A program made the translations under genes and the position numbers. A DNA stretch of 64,000 bases from VAZQ01 sp963841105 (lineage in GTDB: Bacteria; Pseudomonadota; Alphaproteobacteria; Rhizobiales; Xanthobacteraceae): contig CAWJCB010000001.1 of NCBI GenBank assembly GCA_963841105.1, positions 310,001 to 374,000 of the forward strand, in the 5' to 3' direction. Below are positions 17,385 to 26,215 of this stretch, piece by piece. A model generated the notes under the pieces. That model had not been told where the DNA came from, searched no databases, and saw nothing but the letters and a program-made list of their open reading frames with translations. The stretch's first letter is position 1. Each line of letters opens with the position of its first letter.

Positions 17385-18656
17385 ATGATGACGATGGGTG
17401 ATGGCGTATCGGCAATCGTCGGCGGGCGCGTGATCGACGGCACGGGCGGCGACCCGATTGAAAACGCCGCCGTCGTGATCGAGAAGGGCCGCATCACAGC
17501 CGTCGGCAAGGATTCCACGGTGCGGATTCCGCGCGGGGCGCGCGTGTCCGATGCCGCCGGCCGCACGGTGCTCCCGGGCATCATCGACTGTCACGTGCAC
17601 TCTACCTACAGGGCGCGCGACATTCGCAAGCACCTGGTCAACACGCCGACCTACAACGTGTTGCGCTCAACCCACATCCTGGAGGAGACGCTCGCCTGCG
17701 GCGTGACCACCGCGCGCGACATGGGCGGCGCCGATGCCGGATTTCGCGAAGCGATTGCCGACGGATTCGTCGACGGCCCGCGCCTTCTCATCTCCATTGT
17801 CATGATCTCGCAGACAGGAGGGCATGGCGACTCCTGGGTGCCCGCCGGCGTCCGGCTGCAAAAGCGTGCCTGGCTGCCGAGCGGCGTCTGCGACGGCCCG
17901 GACGAGATGCGCAAGCTTGTGCGCACCCTGCTGATGGCCGGCGCCGATTTCATCAAGGTGTGCACCACCGGCGGCATCACGTCGTTGACCGACAGCTGGG
18001 ACGAGCCGCAATTTGCCCTTGATGAGCTGCGCACCGCGGTCGCGGAAGCCGCGGCAAGACGCAAGCGCGTGGCGGTGCATGCGGAGGGGCTCGACGGCAT
18101 CCGCAATGCGCTCGCCGCCGGGATCTATTCGCTCGAGCATGGCTGGTTCATGGACGAGGGCTGCGTCGAACAGATGATCGAGCGCGGCATCTGGTGGGTG
18201 CCGACCATCGCGCTCGTCCCGCTTGCCGTCGAGCGGCGCAAGAATGATCCGGCCTGGAGCAGCCAACAACTGGCCAAGGAAGACGAAAAAGACGCTGCCA
18301 TCTATCACGCCATGCAGAAGCAGGTGCCGCTTTGGAAGGACGCGGTCAAGCGCGGCATCAAGGTGGCGATGGGCACCGACCAGTCGCATCGCCTGCTCGT
18401 CGGCGAAAACCTCGTCGAGATGGAGTTCATGGTGAAGTGGCTGGGCATGTCGGAGATGGACGTCATCGTGGCTTCCACCAGCCGGGCTGCCGAGTGCATC
18501 GAGCGGCCCGAGCTGGGAGCGATCAAGCCTGGAAAGATCGCAGACATCCTGGTGGTCGACGGCGATCCTTTGCAGAACATCGCAGTCTTGCAAAACCGTG
18601 ATCGGCTGCACCTCATCATGAAAGAGGGCAGACCGTATCGCAGTTCACTGTCTTGA
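17385..18656 (+). CDS. amidohydrolase family protein (imidazolonepropionase/Xaa-Pro dipeptidase-like)
   Basis: This is a 423-residue cytoplasmic TIM-barrel metallohydrolase. Metal site residues are visible: HxH in IIDCHVHST, Lys in DFIKVCTTGG, His in RVAVHAEG, His in SLEHGW and Asp in AMGTDQSH. The C-terminal LGAIKPGKIADILVVDGDPL is the usual beta-sandwich end of the superfamily. Members hydrolyse cyclic or linear amides, ureas and dipeptides. It lies directly behind a Liv-type receptor and ahead of the NadC-like gene. Start candidates at 17385, 17388 and 17394 cannot be separated. Confidence 0.85.
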   Translation: MMTMGDGVSAIVGGRVIDGTGGDPIENAAVVIEKGRITAVGKDSTVRIPRGARVSDAAGRTVLPGIIDCHVHSTYRARDIRKHLVNTPTYNVLRSTHILEETLACGVTTARDMGGADAGFREAIADGFVDGPRLLISIVMISQTGGHGDSWVPAGVRLQKRAWLPSGVCDGPDEMRKLVRTLLMAGADFIKVCTTGGITSLTDSWDEPQFALDELRTAVAEAAARRKRVAVHAEGLDGIRNALAAGIYSLEHGWFMDEGCVEQMIERGIWWVPTIALVPLAVERRKNDPAWSSQQLAKEDEKDAAIYHAMQKQVPLWKDAVKRGIKVAMGTDQSHRLLVGENLVEMEFMVKWLGMSEMDVIVASTSRAAECIERPELGAIKPGKIADILVVDGDPLQNIAVLQNRDRLHLIMKEGRPYRSSLS

Positions 18657-18683
18657 TGCGATTCGCGTTGCGCTCCTCTGCCG

Positions 18684-18803
18684 CGTCATGCCCCGCGAAT
18701 GCGGGCATCCAGTAAGCAATGCTTATGAGATGTGAGACAAAGCAGCACAACATCGCGGTCTGGAGGCTACTGGATCGTCCGCCTGCGCGGACGATGACAA
18801 CTG
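18684..18803. repeat. intergenic palindromic repeat pair
   Basis: The 254-base gap 18657-18910 contains gtcatgccccgcgaatgcgggcat at its left and gatcgtccgcctgcgcggacgatgaca at its right. Both are hairpins flanking an about 60-base middle. Such 'catcc-agta ... tactggatc-gtc' pairs are dispersed repeats of Bradyrhizobium-like genomes. No gene was seen in the gap. A purine-rich site (aaaaggaggagc) precedes the NadC-like ATG. Confidence 0.7.
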
Positions 18804-18910
18804 AGAGATTCATAAACTACCCTTATCTTAGCGCCTCTGGGGTCGAGCCCACGCACGACGGGGCGGGATGACAACGCTGCTAGCAGGCAAGTTTGTAAAA
18901 GGAGGAGCAT

Positions 18911-19801
18911 ATGCAGCTCAATCGCTTCATGATCCGGCCCTACGTCGAGCAGGCGTTGCGGGAGGAGATTGGACCCGGCGATACGACCGGCGGCTTCCTG
19001 GTCGGTGAGGATCCCATCCAGACAGGACAAATCTACGCCAAAGGCAACGGCGTGGTCTGCGGCATGCTGCTCGCGGATGAAACCGTCAAGACCGTCGATC
19101 CCGAGGCGCAGGTCGAGCAGGTCACGCAGGACGGCGACCGCATGGAGCCCGGAAAGATCCTGCTGAAGATCAGGGCGAGGGCTTCCACATTCTTCATGAT
19201 CGAGCGCTGCGCGCTTGACTGGATCCAGCAGATGTCAGGCATTGCGACGAAGACGCGGCGCTACGTCGATCTGGTCAAGCACACCAATGTCCGGGTCACC
19301 GACACCCGCAAGGGCTGGCCGGGACTGCGCATGCTGCAGAAATATGCCGTGCGCGTTGGCGGGGCGCACAATCATATCTTCAGCCTGCACAATTGCGTCC
19401 TTGTGAAGGACAATCACATCAAGATTGCCGGCAGCATCCACAATGCCGTCGAGACGCTGCGCGCGCGCGCCCAGCACACCTTCAAGATCGAGGTCGAATG
19501 CGAGACGCTGGAGCAGGTCCGGGAAGCGCTCGATTGCGGCGTCGAAGTGATCATGTTCGACAATATGGATCTCGACGAAATGCAAGCCGGTCTCAAGCTC
19601 GTCAACAAGCGGGCGATCACCGAGGCATCCGGCGGCATCAACGAGAAGACCATCGTGCCGATCGCCGAAACCGGCGTCGATGTGATCTCGGTCGGCGACC
19701 TCACGCACAGCATCAGAGCCGTCGATATCAGCCTCGATGTGCGGGACATCAAGCCGAGCGCGCTGCGGACCATCCAGCGGCTGCGGGCCGCGGCGAAATA
19801 A
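18911..19801 (+). CDS. NadC-like (quinolinate phosphoribosyltransferase family) protein lacking a signature arginine
   Basis: The 296-residue product keeps the NadC/ModD fold signature: MSGIATKTRRYVDLV, TDTRKGWPGLRMLQKYAV, VLVKDNHIKIAGSI, IEVECETLEQVREAL, MFDNMDLDEM and EASGGINEKT. However the motif GGxxNHR reads GGAHNHI (Ile at residue 156), and the following GL-D reads SLHN. In characterised NadC that Arg contacts quinolinate/PRPP phosphates, so activity on quinolinate is doubtful. No nadA or nadB lies nearby, so this is probably a paralogue. A strong AGGAGG-like site precedes ATG 18911. The next gene, 15 bases on, is of the CinA/PncC family, also acting on pyridine mononucleotides. Confidence 0.72.
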   Translation: MQLNRFMIRPYVEQALREEIGPGDTTGGFLVGEDPIQTGQIYAKGNGVVCGMLLADETVKTVDPEAQVEQVTQDGDRMEPGKILLKIRARASTFFMIERCALDWIQQMSGIATKTRRYVDLVKHTNVRVTDTRKGWPGLRMLQKYAVRVGGAHNHIFSLHNCVLVKDNHIKIAGSIHNAVETLRARAQHTFKIEVECETLEQVREALDCGVEVIMFDNMDLDEMQAGLKLVNKRAITEASGGINEKTIVPIAETGVDVISVGDLTHSIRAVDISLDVRDIKPSALRTIQRLRAAAK

Positions 19802-19816
19802 GAATCGAGGCCGGCG

Positions 19817-20305
19817 ATGTTTTCCCGAGAACTGCTCGACAAGGCTGCAACGGCGCTCGATCTGGCGAAAGCGAAGGACATGCGGATCGCCACGGCGGAG
19901 ACGTGCACCGCCGGGCTGGTGTCGAGTTGTCTTACCTGCGTGCCCGGGGCGTCGCGGATTTTCGAGCGGGGATTTGTGCTCTATCACGATTCCGCCAAGG
20001 CGAGCGGGCTTGGAGTGCCCGAGACGATCTCAAGGCAGCATGGAGCGGTGAGCGCCGAGGTCACGAAAGGGCTTGCCGAGGGGGCACTGACCCACTCCAC
20101 CGCGGGCGTTGCTGTCGCCGTGACCGGATATGCGGGGCCGGGCGGCGGAAGCGAGAAGAATCCTGTCGGCACCGTCTATGTGGCAGCGGCGCGTGCAGGC
20201 TCAGATACGTGGGTTGAGCGTCACCTATTCTCCGGCGATCGCGATGCCGTGCGACTGGCGGCCGTCGGCGCCGCGCTCGCGCTGCTCGCACGAAGGCTCG
20301 CCTGA
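19817..20305 (+). CDS. pncC: CinA C-terminal domain family (nicotinamide-nucleotide amidohydrolase PncC-like)
   Basis: This single-domain protein has 162 residues. The family motif AESCTGGL is changed to AETCTAGL (residues 27-34, Ser29 position now Thr), while GFVLYHDSAKASGLGVP, GAVSAEV and VTGYAGPGGGSEKNPVGTVYVA are well kept. PncC hydrolyses NMN to nicotinate mononucleotide. Placement 15 bases after the NadC-like gene suggests a joint role in pyridine-nucleotide or related phosphoribosyl metabolism. The substitution in the first motif may alter activity, so the PncC name is by family only. Confidence 0.75.
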   Translation: MFSRELLDKAATALDLAKAKDMRIATAETCTAGLVSSCLTCVPGASRIFERGFVLYHDSAKASGLGVPETISRQHGAVSAEVTKGLAEGALTHSTAGVAVAVTGYAGPGGGSEKNPVGTVYVAAARAGSDTWVERHLFSGDRDAVRLAAVGAALALLARRLA

Positions 20306-20318
20306 CGCTTCGATCTGT

Positions 20319-21017
20319 TCATCCCGCGGCGTAAGCCGACGGCAGAACCACCACCGTGGTCCCGATGCGGGTGCTGTCGTAAAGGTCAGTGACTTCCTGA
20401 TTGATCATGCGAATGCAGCCTGCCGATACGCTCTTGCCGATCGTCCACGGCTCGTTGGTGCCATGGATGCGGTAGAGCGTGTCCTTGTTGCCCTGCCAAA
20501 GGTACAATGCGCGCGCGCCCAGCGGGTTGTCGGGGCCGCCGGGCACTCCGAGCCCGCTCGGCAGCTTGACCATCGCCGATCGAATATCGGGCTTGCGCGC
20601 AAGAATGTCTTTGGTCGGGTACCAGTCCGGCCATTCTTGTTTATCGTGGACCGTTGCCCGCCCGGACCAGCCAAATCCTTCACCGCCGACGCCAACGCCG
20701 TAGCGTACGGCCTCGCCGCCTTTCTGCACGTGATAGAGGAAGTGATTTCCGGGATCGACGACAATGGTCCCAGGCGCATGGTTCGTCTCGTATTGGACTG
20801 CCTGGCGCAGGTAGACTGGGTCGATATCGTTGACGCGGCCGGCGCATGCGGCAAGAGGAGCCGCGGCGCCAACTGCAAAGACCGTCCCGACGAAGTCGCG
20901 CCGGCTGACGGGTTGCGCTGGATGCGCACCGGCCGTGCCCAGTCCGTTATCCATCTGCGGTGGGGAGACGCCGCGCAACACACGCGCGAGAGCCCGACCG
21001 GTATTAAGCACCATCAT
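20319..21017 (-). CDS. L,D-transpeptidase (YkuD domain), lipoprotein or Tat-type leader
   Basis: The product has up to 232 residues. The catalytic site is intact: RIHGTNEPWTIGKSVSAGC with the nucleophilic Cys, then IRM. The leader SRRDFVGTVFAVGAAAPLAACAG has twin arginines and a possible lipobox Cys (LAAC). The ATG at 20954 (MDNGLG) places this leader nearer the start than ATG 21017. The enzyme would crosslink peptidoglycan or attach proteins to it in the periplasm. It is convergent with the PncC-like gene, with only a 13-base gap. Confidence 0.87.
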   Translation of the reverse strand: MMVLNTGRALARVLRGVSPPQMDNGLGTAGAHPAQPVSRRDFVGTVFAVGAAAPLAACAGRVNDIDPVYLRQAVQYETNHAPGTIVVDPGNHFLYHVQKGGEAVRYGVGVGGEGFGWSGRATVHDKQEWPDWYPTKDILARKPDIRSAMVKLPSGLGVPGGPDNPLGARALYLWQGNKDTLYRIHGTNEPWTIGKSVSAGCIRMINQEVTDLYDSTRIGTTVVVLPSAYAAG

Positions 21018-21125
21018 TTCCTACAACTCTGATCTGCGCGCCTGTCACTCGGTTCGATGTAATCGTTGCCGGCGATCACCTAACAATGGCATTGGACCGG
21101 TCGAAGGAGATTATGAGGCTGCAAT

Positions 21126-22701
21126 GTGTCGGACATCGCCATGAGCGGAACACGCCGGGACTTTTTACATAACGTCGCCCGCGCCGGGGGATATCGCGCG
21201 ACGTATCTCACTATGCAGGCGATGGGCCTCTTGAGCATCACGGCGGAGGCCGAGCCGCTGTCGCTGGAAAAGGGAAACGCGCACGCAACCAAGGTGGTCG
21301 TCCTGGGCGCCGGGGTGGCGGGCCTCTCCGCCGCGTATGAGCTCGGAAAGGCCGGCTACGACGTCACTGTGCTCGAGGCGCGCGATCGCATCGGCGGCCG
21401 CAACTGGACCATCCGCAAAGGCGTGCGGCTCGACATGATCGACGGCTCGCGTCAGATCTGTGAATTCGATGAAGGCCTGTACTGGAATTGCGGCCCAGCG
21501 CGGGTACCAAGCCACCATCAGGCGTTGCTCGGTTATTGCCGCGAGCTCGGCGTGGACCTGGAAGTCGAGGTCAATGCCAGCCGCGGGTCGTTGTTGCTCA
21601 ATCCGGCGGCGAATGGCGGCAAGCCCATCGAGATGCGTCAGGCGATCAACGACGCGCGCGGGGCGGTCTCCGAGCTGCTCGGCAAAGCGCTCAACAGCGG
21701 CGCTCTGGATCAGGAACTGACCGTCCACGACAGGGAGCGGATGGTCGCCTTTCTTCAGCAGTATGGGGATTTGTCTCCGGACCTTGTCTTCAGAGGCACA
21801 ACGCGTTCCGGCTATCGCACGTTGCCCGGACCCGGCGGTGAGGTGGGCGCAACGCGCGATCCCGTCCCCCTCGGCGTGCTGCTCGACATCGATATGTGGG
21901 GCGCCATGCTTTTCGAGGAGATACTTTGATTTCCAGGCGACCATGTTCCAGCCGATCGGCGGCATGGACCGCATCCCGCAGGCCTTCGCGAAGCGGCTCG
22001 GTCCCGTGGTTCGCTTGCTGAGCGAAGTCACCGCCTTGCGCCGGACCAATAGCGGGGTCGCCGTTGAGTATCAGGACAGGCGCAGCGGAAAGATGGACTC
22101 GATCACCGCTACCTATTGCATTGTCACCATTCCACTCAAGGTGCTCTCGACCATCGATACGGATTTCTCTGCCGACTACCGCGCCGCCACGCGCGGTGTT
22201 TTCTACGGGAACGCGATCAAGATCGCCTGGCAGTCGCGCCGGTTCTGGGAAACCGACCATCAGATCTACGGCGGAATTTCCTGGGTGAAGGGGCCGACCG
22301 CATTGGTCTGGTATCCGAGCGACCGGTTCTTTTCAGAGAAAGGCATTCTGCTTGGCGGCTATGCGGTCCGCGATGCTGCCGATGCGCTTGCCGAGCGACC
22401 GTTGGCGGAGCAACTGGGATTAAGCCGCGCGGCAATCGAAGCGCTGCATCCGGGCCGTGGCCGCGAGCTGGAAAGGCCGATGGCGATCGCCTGGTCGAAA
22501 GTGCCTTACAGCCTGGGCATCGCAGCGCGCTACAGCTCCGATGACGACAGCAACTATGCGGTGCTCAGCGAGCCCGATGGCCCGTTCTACTTCGCCGGCG
22601 AGCATCTCAGCCATATCGGCGCGTGGCAGGAGGGGGCGATCCTCTCCGCCCGGCGCGCGATCAACATGATCGACCGGCACCGGCGGGCGCAACGCCCATG
22701 A
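21126..22701 (+). CDS. flavin monoamine oxidase family protein, Tat-exported, +1 shift near 21921
   Basis: A twin-arginine leader (GTRRDFLHNVARAGG) precedes the FAD dinucleotide fold VVVLGAGVAGLSAAYELGKA and VLEARDRIGGRNWT. The first frame ends just after MWGAMLFEE. An extra A at 21921 (gaggagatactttg) shifts the rest: YFDFQATMFQPIGGMDRIPQ, and the C-terminal FAD motif FYFAGEHLSHIGAWQEGA. Corrected length is 524 residues. Such periplasmic amine/amino-acid oxidases release H2O2 and ammonia; the substrate is unknown. Start GTG 21126 or ATG 21141 are both possible. Confidence 0.8.
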
Positions 22702-22854
22702 CGAGTAGCTGGCCAAGCCGCTTGTGATAGAGCCAAGAACGAATCGACGCCGCAGGAAGCCTCGCGTCGCGCATCTCCAATCAGCGGGCAGCTTCTCAAT
22801 GCGCAAGCGATCCGATATCGTTTGATATTGAACAAAACCATAGGGGACGCAGCA

Positions 22855-23817
22855 GTGCTCAAGGACGGCATAAGGTTGCGCATTATCGGACTCGCCGTTG
22901 CAACAACGGCTCTGTGCTTGCTTCTGCCGGGCGGTCTGGTTGCGCAAGACAGGCCAAAGACTCCGGTCCGCGCCGCCTATGTGCCCGTGGCCACCTGGCT
23001 TCCGGCCTGGGTTGCGCTCGACAAGGGCATCTTTGACAAGCATGGCCTCGCAGTGACGTTGACGCAGATCCAGAACCTGTCGCTGCTGCCCGGCACGGTG
23101 GGGCGGCAATTCGAATTCGCAGCATCCACGCCGACCGATCTGCTCAAGGCCGTCGCGAGTGGCATCGACGTGGTCGCCAGCGCCGGCGAAGCAATCGAGA
23201 TCAAGAGCAATCCAACCACGCAGGTGATCGCGCGCAAGGACTCCGACATCCGCAGTGCCAGTGACCTCAGCGGCAAGGCAATCGCGGCGCCGACCATAGG
23301 CGCCGTGATTCACGTGGCGACGCTCTATTGGCTGAAGAAGAACGGCGTCGATCCAGGCTCGATCCGCGCGGTCGAGGTGCCCTTCCCGAACATGGGCGAT
23401 CAGCTCAAGGCCGGCAACGTGGATGCGGTCGAGGCACTCGAGCCGTTCACCGGAGCCCTGCTAGCTGCTGGGAATGTCTCACTCGGCGACCCACTCCTGG
23501 CCGCGGGCGATGAAGTGCTTTTCCCGTTCTGGATCTCCGACGGCAAGTGGGCGCGCGCCAATCGTCCTGTCATAAAGGCATGGATCGACGCGCTCACCGA
23601 GGCGAAGACCTTTATGGATGCCAATGCCGCCGAAACGCGCGCCATTCTCGCCAAGTATTCACGCTTGCCGGCCGACGTGGTCCAGAAGGTGCCGCTGCCG
23701 ACTTACCGCTTCACCATCCAACCAGATGAGTTAGCTGTCTGGATCGAGGTCTTGAAAGATTTGGGACAGCTATCCACCGCGATCGACAAGGCGAAGATCG
23801 TGGTGAGCGCTCAGTGA
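22855..23817 (+). CDS. ABC transporter substrate-binding protein (nitrate/sulfonate/taurine type, NMT1-like)
   Basis: GTG 22855 has an AGGGGA site six bases upstream. The product (320 residues) has a signal peptide (IIGLAVATTALCLLLPGG, cleavage near VAQ-D) and the receptor pattern VRAAYVPVATWLPAWVALDKGIF, ASTPTDLLKAVASGIDVV, SDLSGKAIAAPTIGAV and VDAVEALEPF. This family binds sulfonates, nitrate, riboflavin precursors, hydroxymethylpyrimidine and others. Overlap with the ATPase gene (GTGA) and two downstream permeases places it at the head of a four-gene importer. Confidence 0.85.
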   Translation: MLKDGIRLRIIGLAVATTALCLLLPGGLVAQDRPKTPVRAAYVPVATWLPAWVALDKGIFDKHGLAVTLTQIQNLSLLPGTVGRQFEFAASTPTDLLKAVASGIDVVASAGEAIEIKSNPTTQVIARKDSDIRSASDLSGKAIAAPTIGAVIHVATLYWLKKNGVDPGSIRAVEVPFPNMGDQLKAGNVDAVEALEPFTGALLAAGNVSLGDPLLAAGDEVLFPFWISDGKWARANRPVIKAWIDALTEAKTFMDANAAETRAILAKYSRLPADVVQKVPLPTYRFTIQPDELAVWIEVLKDLGQLSTAIDKAKIVVSAQ

Positions 23818-24626
23818 ATGGGGAGCCTTCCGGCGGGTCAACGGCAACATCGCACGAGCTCGTTTTCTCCTGCCGTGGCGTTTGTGTCGAGCTGCCGCAC
23901 AAAGGTGGCTCGCGCCGCATCCTGGAGGATATCTCGCTTGAGCTGCGCCGCGGCGAATTTCTGACCATCGTCGGACCTTCGGGCACGGGCAAGACAACAC
24001 TGCTGCGGCTTCTCGGTGGACTGACGCCCAGCACGCGAGGCGCTGTGCGCGTCAATGGCCAACTTATTGACGGCCCGCCAGCGGACGTCGTCATTGTCTT
24101 TCAGGACTATTCGCATGCGCTGCTGCAGTGGCGTACTGTCGCCCGCAACGTTGCACTCGGGCTCGAGGGCAAGTTGGCGAAAAGCGCAATCGCGGAGCGC
24201 ATCCGAGAGGTGCTCCGCCTGGTGCGCCTCGAGGTGCATGAAAACGACCATCCTTGGCAGCTCTCCGGCGGGATGCAGCAACGCGTCCAGATCGCGCGCG
24301 CGTTGGCGCTGCGTCCGGCCGTGCTGCTGATGGATGAGCCGTTCGCAGCGCTCGATGCCATGACCAAGGCTGCTTTGCAGGACGAATTGCTGCGCGTGCG
24401 CGACGCGACCGGATCAAGCTTCGTCTTTGTCACGCACGATATCGAGGAGGCAGTCTATCTCGGCGACCGCGTGGCGGTCATTACCGGGTCACCGGGCCGT
24501 ATCGAACGTACCGTCACAGTAAATCTGCCGAAGCCGCGCGACCAGATCGTCACGCGGCAGCTGCCGGGCTTCCTCGATTTGCGCTATCAACTGCACCACG
24601 CCATCGGGCAGATGCATGCGACCTGA
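23814..24626 (+). CDS. ABC transporter ATP-binding protein (nitrate/sulfonate type)
   Basis: The ATPase has 270 residues with Walker A VGPSGTGKTT, Q-loop VFQDYSHALLQWRTV, signature LSGGMQQRVQIARALALR, Walker B VLLMDEPFAALD and the switch His in FVTHDIEEAV. This is the SsuB/TauB/NrtD-type arrangement. GTG 23814 overlaps the receptor stop, and its own stop lies inside the first permease gene (11-base overlap). Confidence 0.9.
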   Translation: MNGEPSGGSTATSHELVFSCRGVCVELPHKGGSRRILEDISLELRRGEFLTIVGPSGTGKTTLLRLLGGLTPSTRGAVRVNGQLIDGPPADVVIVFQDYSHALLQWRTVARNVALGLEGKLAKSAIAERIREVLRLVRLEVHENDHPWQLSGGMQQRVQIARALALRPAVLLMDEPFAALDAMTKAALQDELLRVRDATGSSFVFVTHDIEEAVYLGDRVAVITGSPGRIERTVTVNLPKPRDQIVTRQLPGFLDLRYQLHHAIGQMHAT

Positions 24627-25410
24627 TCTGCTGCGCATTTTTGCACGCATCAATTGGCTCGGCCTTGCAACCCTCGCGTTGGGATTCGCATTCTGGGAAA
24701 TTCTGCTGCGCGCCGGGCTCGCGCACTATCAGAACCTGCCGGCGCCCTCAGCGATTGCCGGCGGGCTTGTTGAGATCGCGAGCAACGGCCAGCTGCTCGT
24801 TGATACGCTGCATACGTTGCACTCGGGCCTTGTGGGCTGGGCGGCGGCTGTCATCGCGGGCGTGATCCTGGGTCTGCTGCTTGGCGCTTCGGCGGCCCTG
24901 CGACGGTATGCGCTGGCCTCCATTGAAGCGCTCCGCCCCATGCCCGGTATCGCTTTCGTGCCGGTGGCGCTGCTGCTGTTCGGCTTCTCGCTGCAAATGG
25001 AGCTGATGGTCATCATTCTGCCGGCGCTCTGGCCGGTGCTGATCAACACCATGGGCGCGGTGAGAGAAGTCCATGTACGCCTGTTCGATGTGGGTCGGAC
25101 GTTTCGCCTCTCAGGCAGCGAGATTCTGCGCAAGATCGTGCTGCCGGCCGCGATGCCCGGCGTTCTCGTCGGCGCGCGGTTGAGCATGACGCTGGCGCTG
25201 GTGCTCGCAGTCGTGGCCGAAATGATCGGCAATCCCGAGGGTCTTGGCTATGCCGTCGTGCGTGAGCAGCAGGCGATGCGCCCGGATCTTGTTTTCGCCT
25301 ACGTCGTTGCCATCGGCGCACTCGGAATGGTGCTCAACGCTGCGCTTGTCGGGGCAGTCAATGTTTTGTTTCCTGCGGCCTCCGGGCGGCTGCGCGAGGC
25401 CGGCGCATGA
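24616..25410 (+). CDS. ABC transporter permease (nitrate/sulfonate type), first of two
   Basis: The 264-residue protein has about six hydrophobic segments. It shows the PAPSAIAGGLVEI entry motif and the EAA-loop LFDVGRTFRLSGSEILRKIVLPAAMPGVLVG pattern that docks on the ATPase, then AEMIGNPEGLGYAV. ATG 24616 overlaps the ATPase gene. It presumably forms a heterodimer with the next permease. Confidence 0.88.
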   Translation: MRPDLLRIFARINWLGLATLALGFAFWEILLRAGLAHYQNLPAPSAIAGGLVEIASNGQLLVDTLHTLHSGLVGWAAAVIAGVILGLLLGASAALRRYALASIEALRPMPGIAFVPVALLLFGFSLQMELMVIILPALWPVLINTMGAVREVHVRLFDVGRTFRLSGSEILRKIVLPAAMPGVLVGARLSMTLALVLAVVAEMIGNPEGLGYAVVREQQAMRPDLVFAYVVAIGALGMVLNAALVGAVNVLFPAASGRLREAGA

Positions 25411-26192
25411 TCCGACGCGCGAGCGCGCAACTGCGGCTTCTGGCCGCGAGCCTGCCGCCGGCCCGAGGTTTGCTGCCGTTGCTGCTGCTGCTGCTGATTT
25501 GGCAGCTGTTGCAGCCTGGGCCGTCTCCGTATTTTCCGGGGCCATCGCAATGGTGGGCGGCCGGCATGACCCTGTTCCACCGCGAGCATCTCCTCGCCGC
25601 CTTTGCTGCAACGACGCTGACCTTCCTGGAGGGGCTCGCCACGGCGATTGCGCTCGGGACGGCGCTCGGCGTCCTTATCGGTGTGTCGTCCTGGACGGCG
25701 CGCGCGCTTCAGCCACTGCTCGAATTCATGCGCGCCATCCCGCCTCCGGTGATAGTGCCGGTAGCCGCGCTGTTGATCGGCTACAACGAAGCGATGAAGC
25801 TGACAGTCGTCGTCCTATCGGCGCTTTGGCCCATCCTGCTCAATGCGACGTCGGCCGTGCGGGCGATCGACCCTTTGCTCCTCGACGTCGCGCGCTCGTT
25901 TCGACTCACATCCATGGAGCAAATCCGCCGGATCATCGGTCCCGCAATCGTGCCCTCGTTGCTGACCGGCATTCGCATTGCAATCCCGCTCGCCATCGTC
26001 GTGGCGCTCCTCGTCGAGATGCTGACCTCCTTGCCGGGAATCGGTGCACTGATGATCAGATCGCAACGCAACTTTCAGTCCAGCGAAGTCTATGCCTTGC
26101 TCGTTCTGGTTGGTCTGTTCGGGTTTGTCGTCAATGACTTGTTCGCAATTATCGAAGGCGTGATCATGCGCAGTTGGCCGCCGCGCGATTGA
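25407..26192 (+). CDS. ABC transporter permease (nitrate/sulfonate type), second of two
   Basis: The product has 261 residues. A leucine-rich first membrane segment (LLPLLLLLLIWQLL) is followed by YFPGPSQWWAA and the coupling loop LLDVARSFRLTSMEQIRRIIGPAIVPSLLTG, then EMLTSLPGIGALM. The start overlaps the previous gene by ATGA. Two different permease genes in one set, as here, differ from the single permease of classical Ssu and Tau systems. Confidence 0.88.
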   Translation: MIRRASAQLRLLAASLPPARGLLPLLLLLLIWQLLQPGPSPYFPGPSQWWAAGMTLFHREHLLAAFAATTLTFLEGLATAIALGTALGVLIGVSSWTARALQPLLEFMRAIPPPVIVPVAALLIGYNEAMKLTVVVLSALWPILLNATSAVRAIDPLLLDVARSFRLTSMEQIRRIIGPAIVPSLLTGIRIAIPLAIVVALLVEMLTSLPGIGALMIRSQRNFQSSEVYALLVLVGLFGFVVNDLFAIIEGVIMRSWPPRD

Positions 26193-26215
26193 CGACTTGA
26201 GGAAGAGAGATCGGG

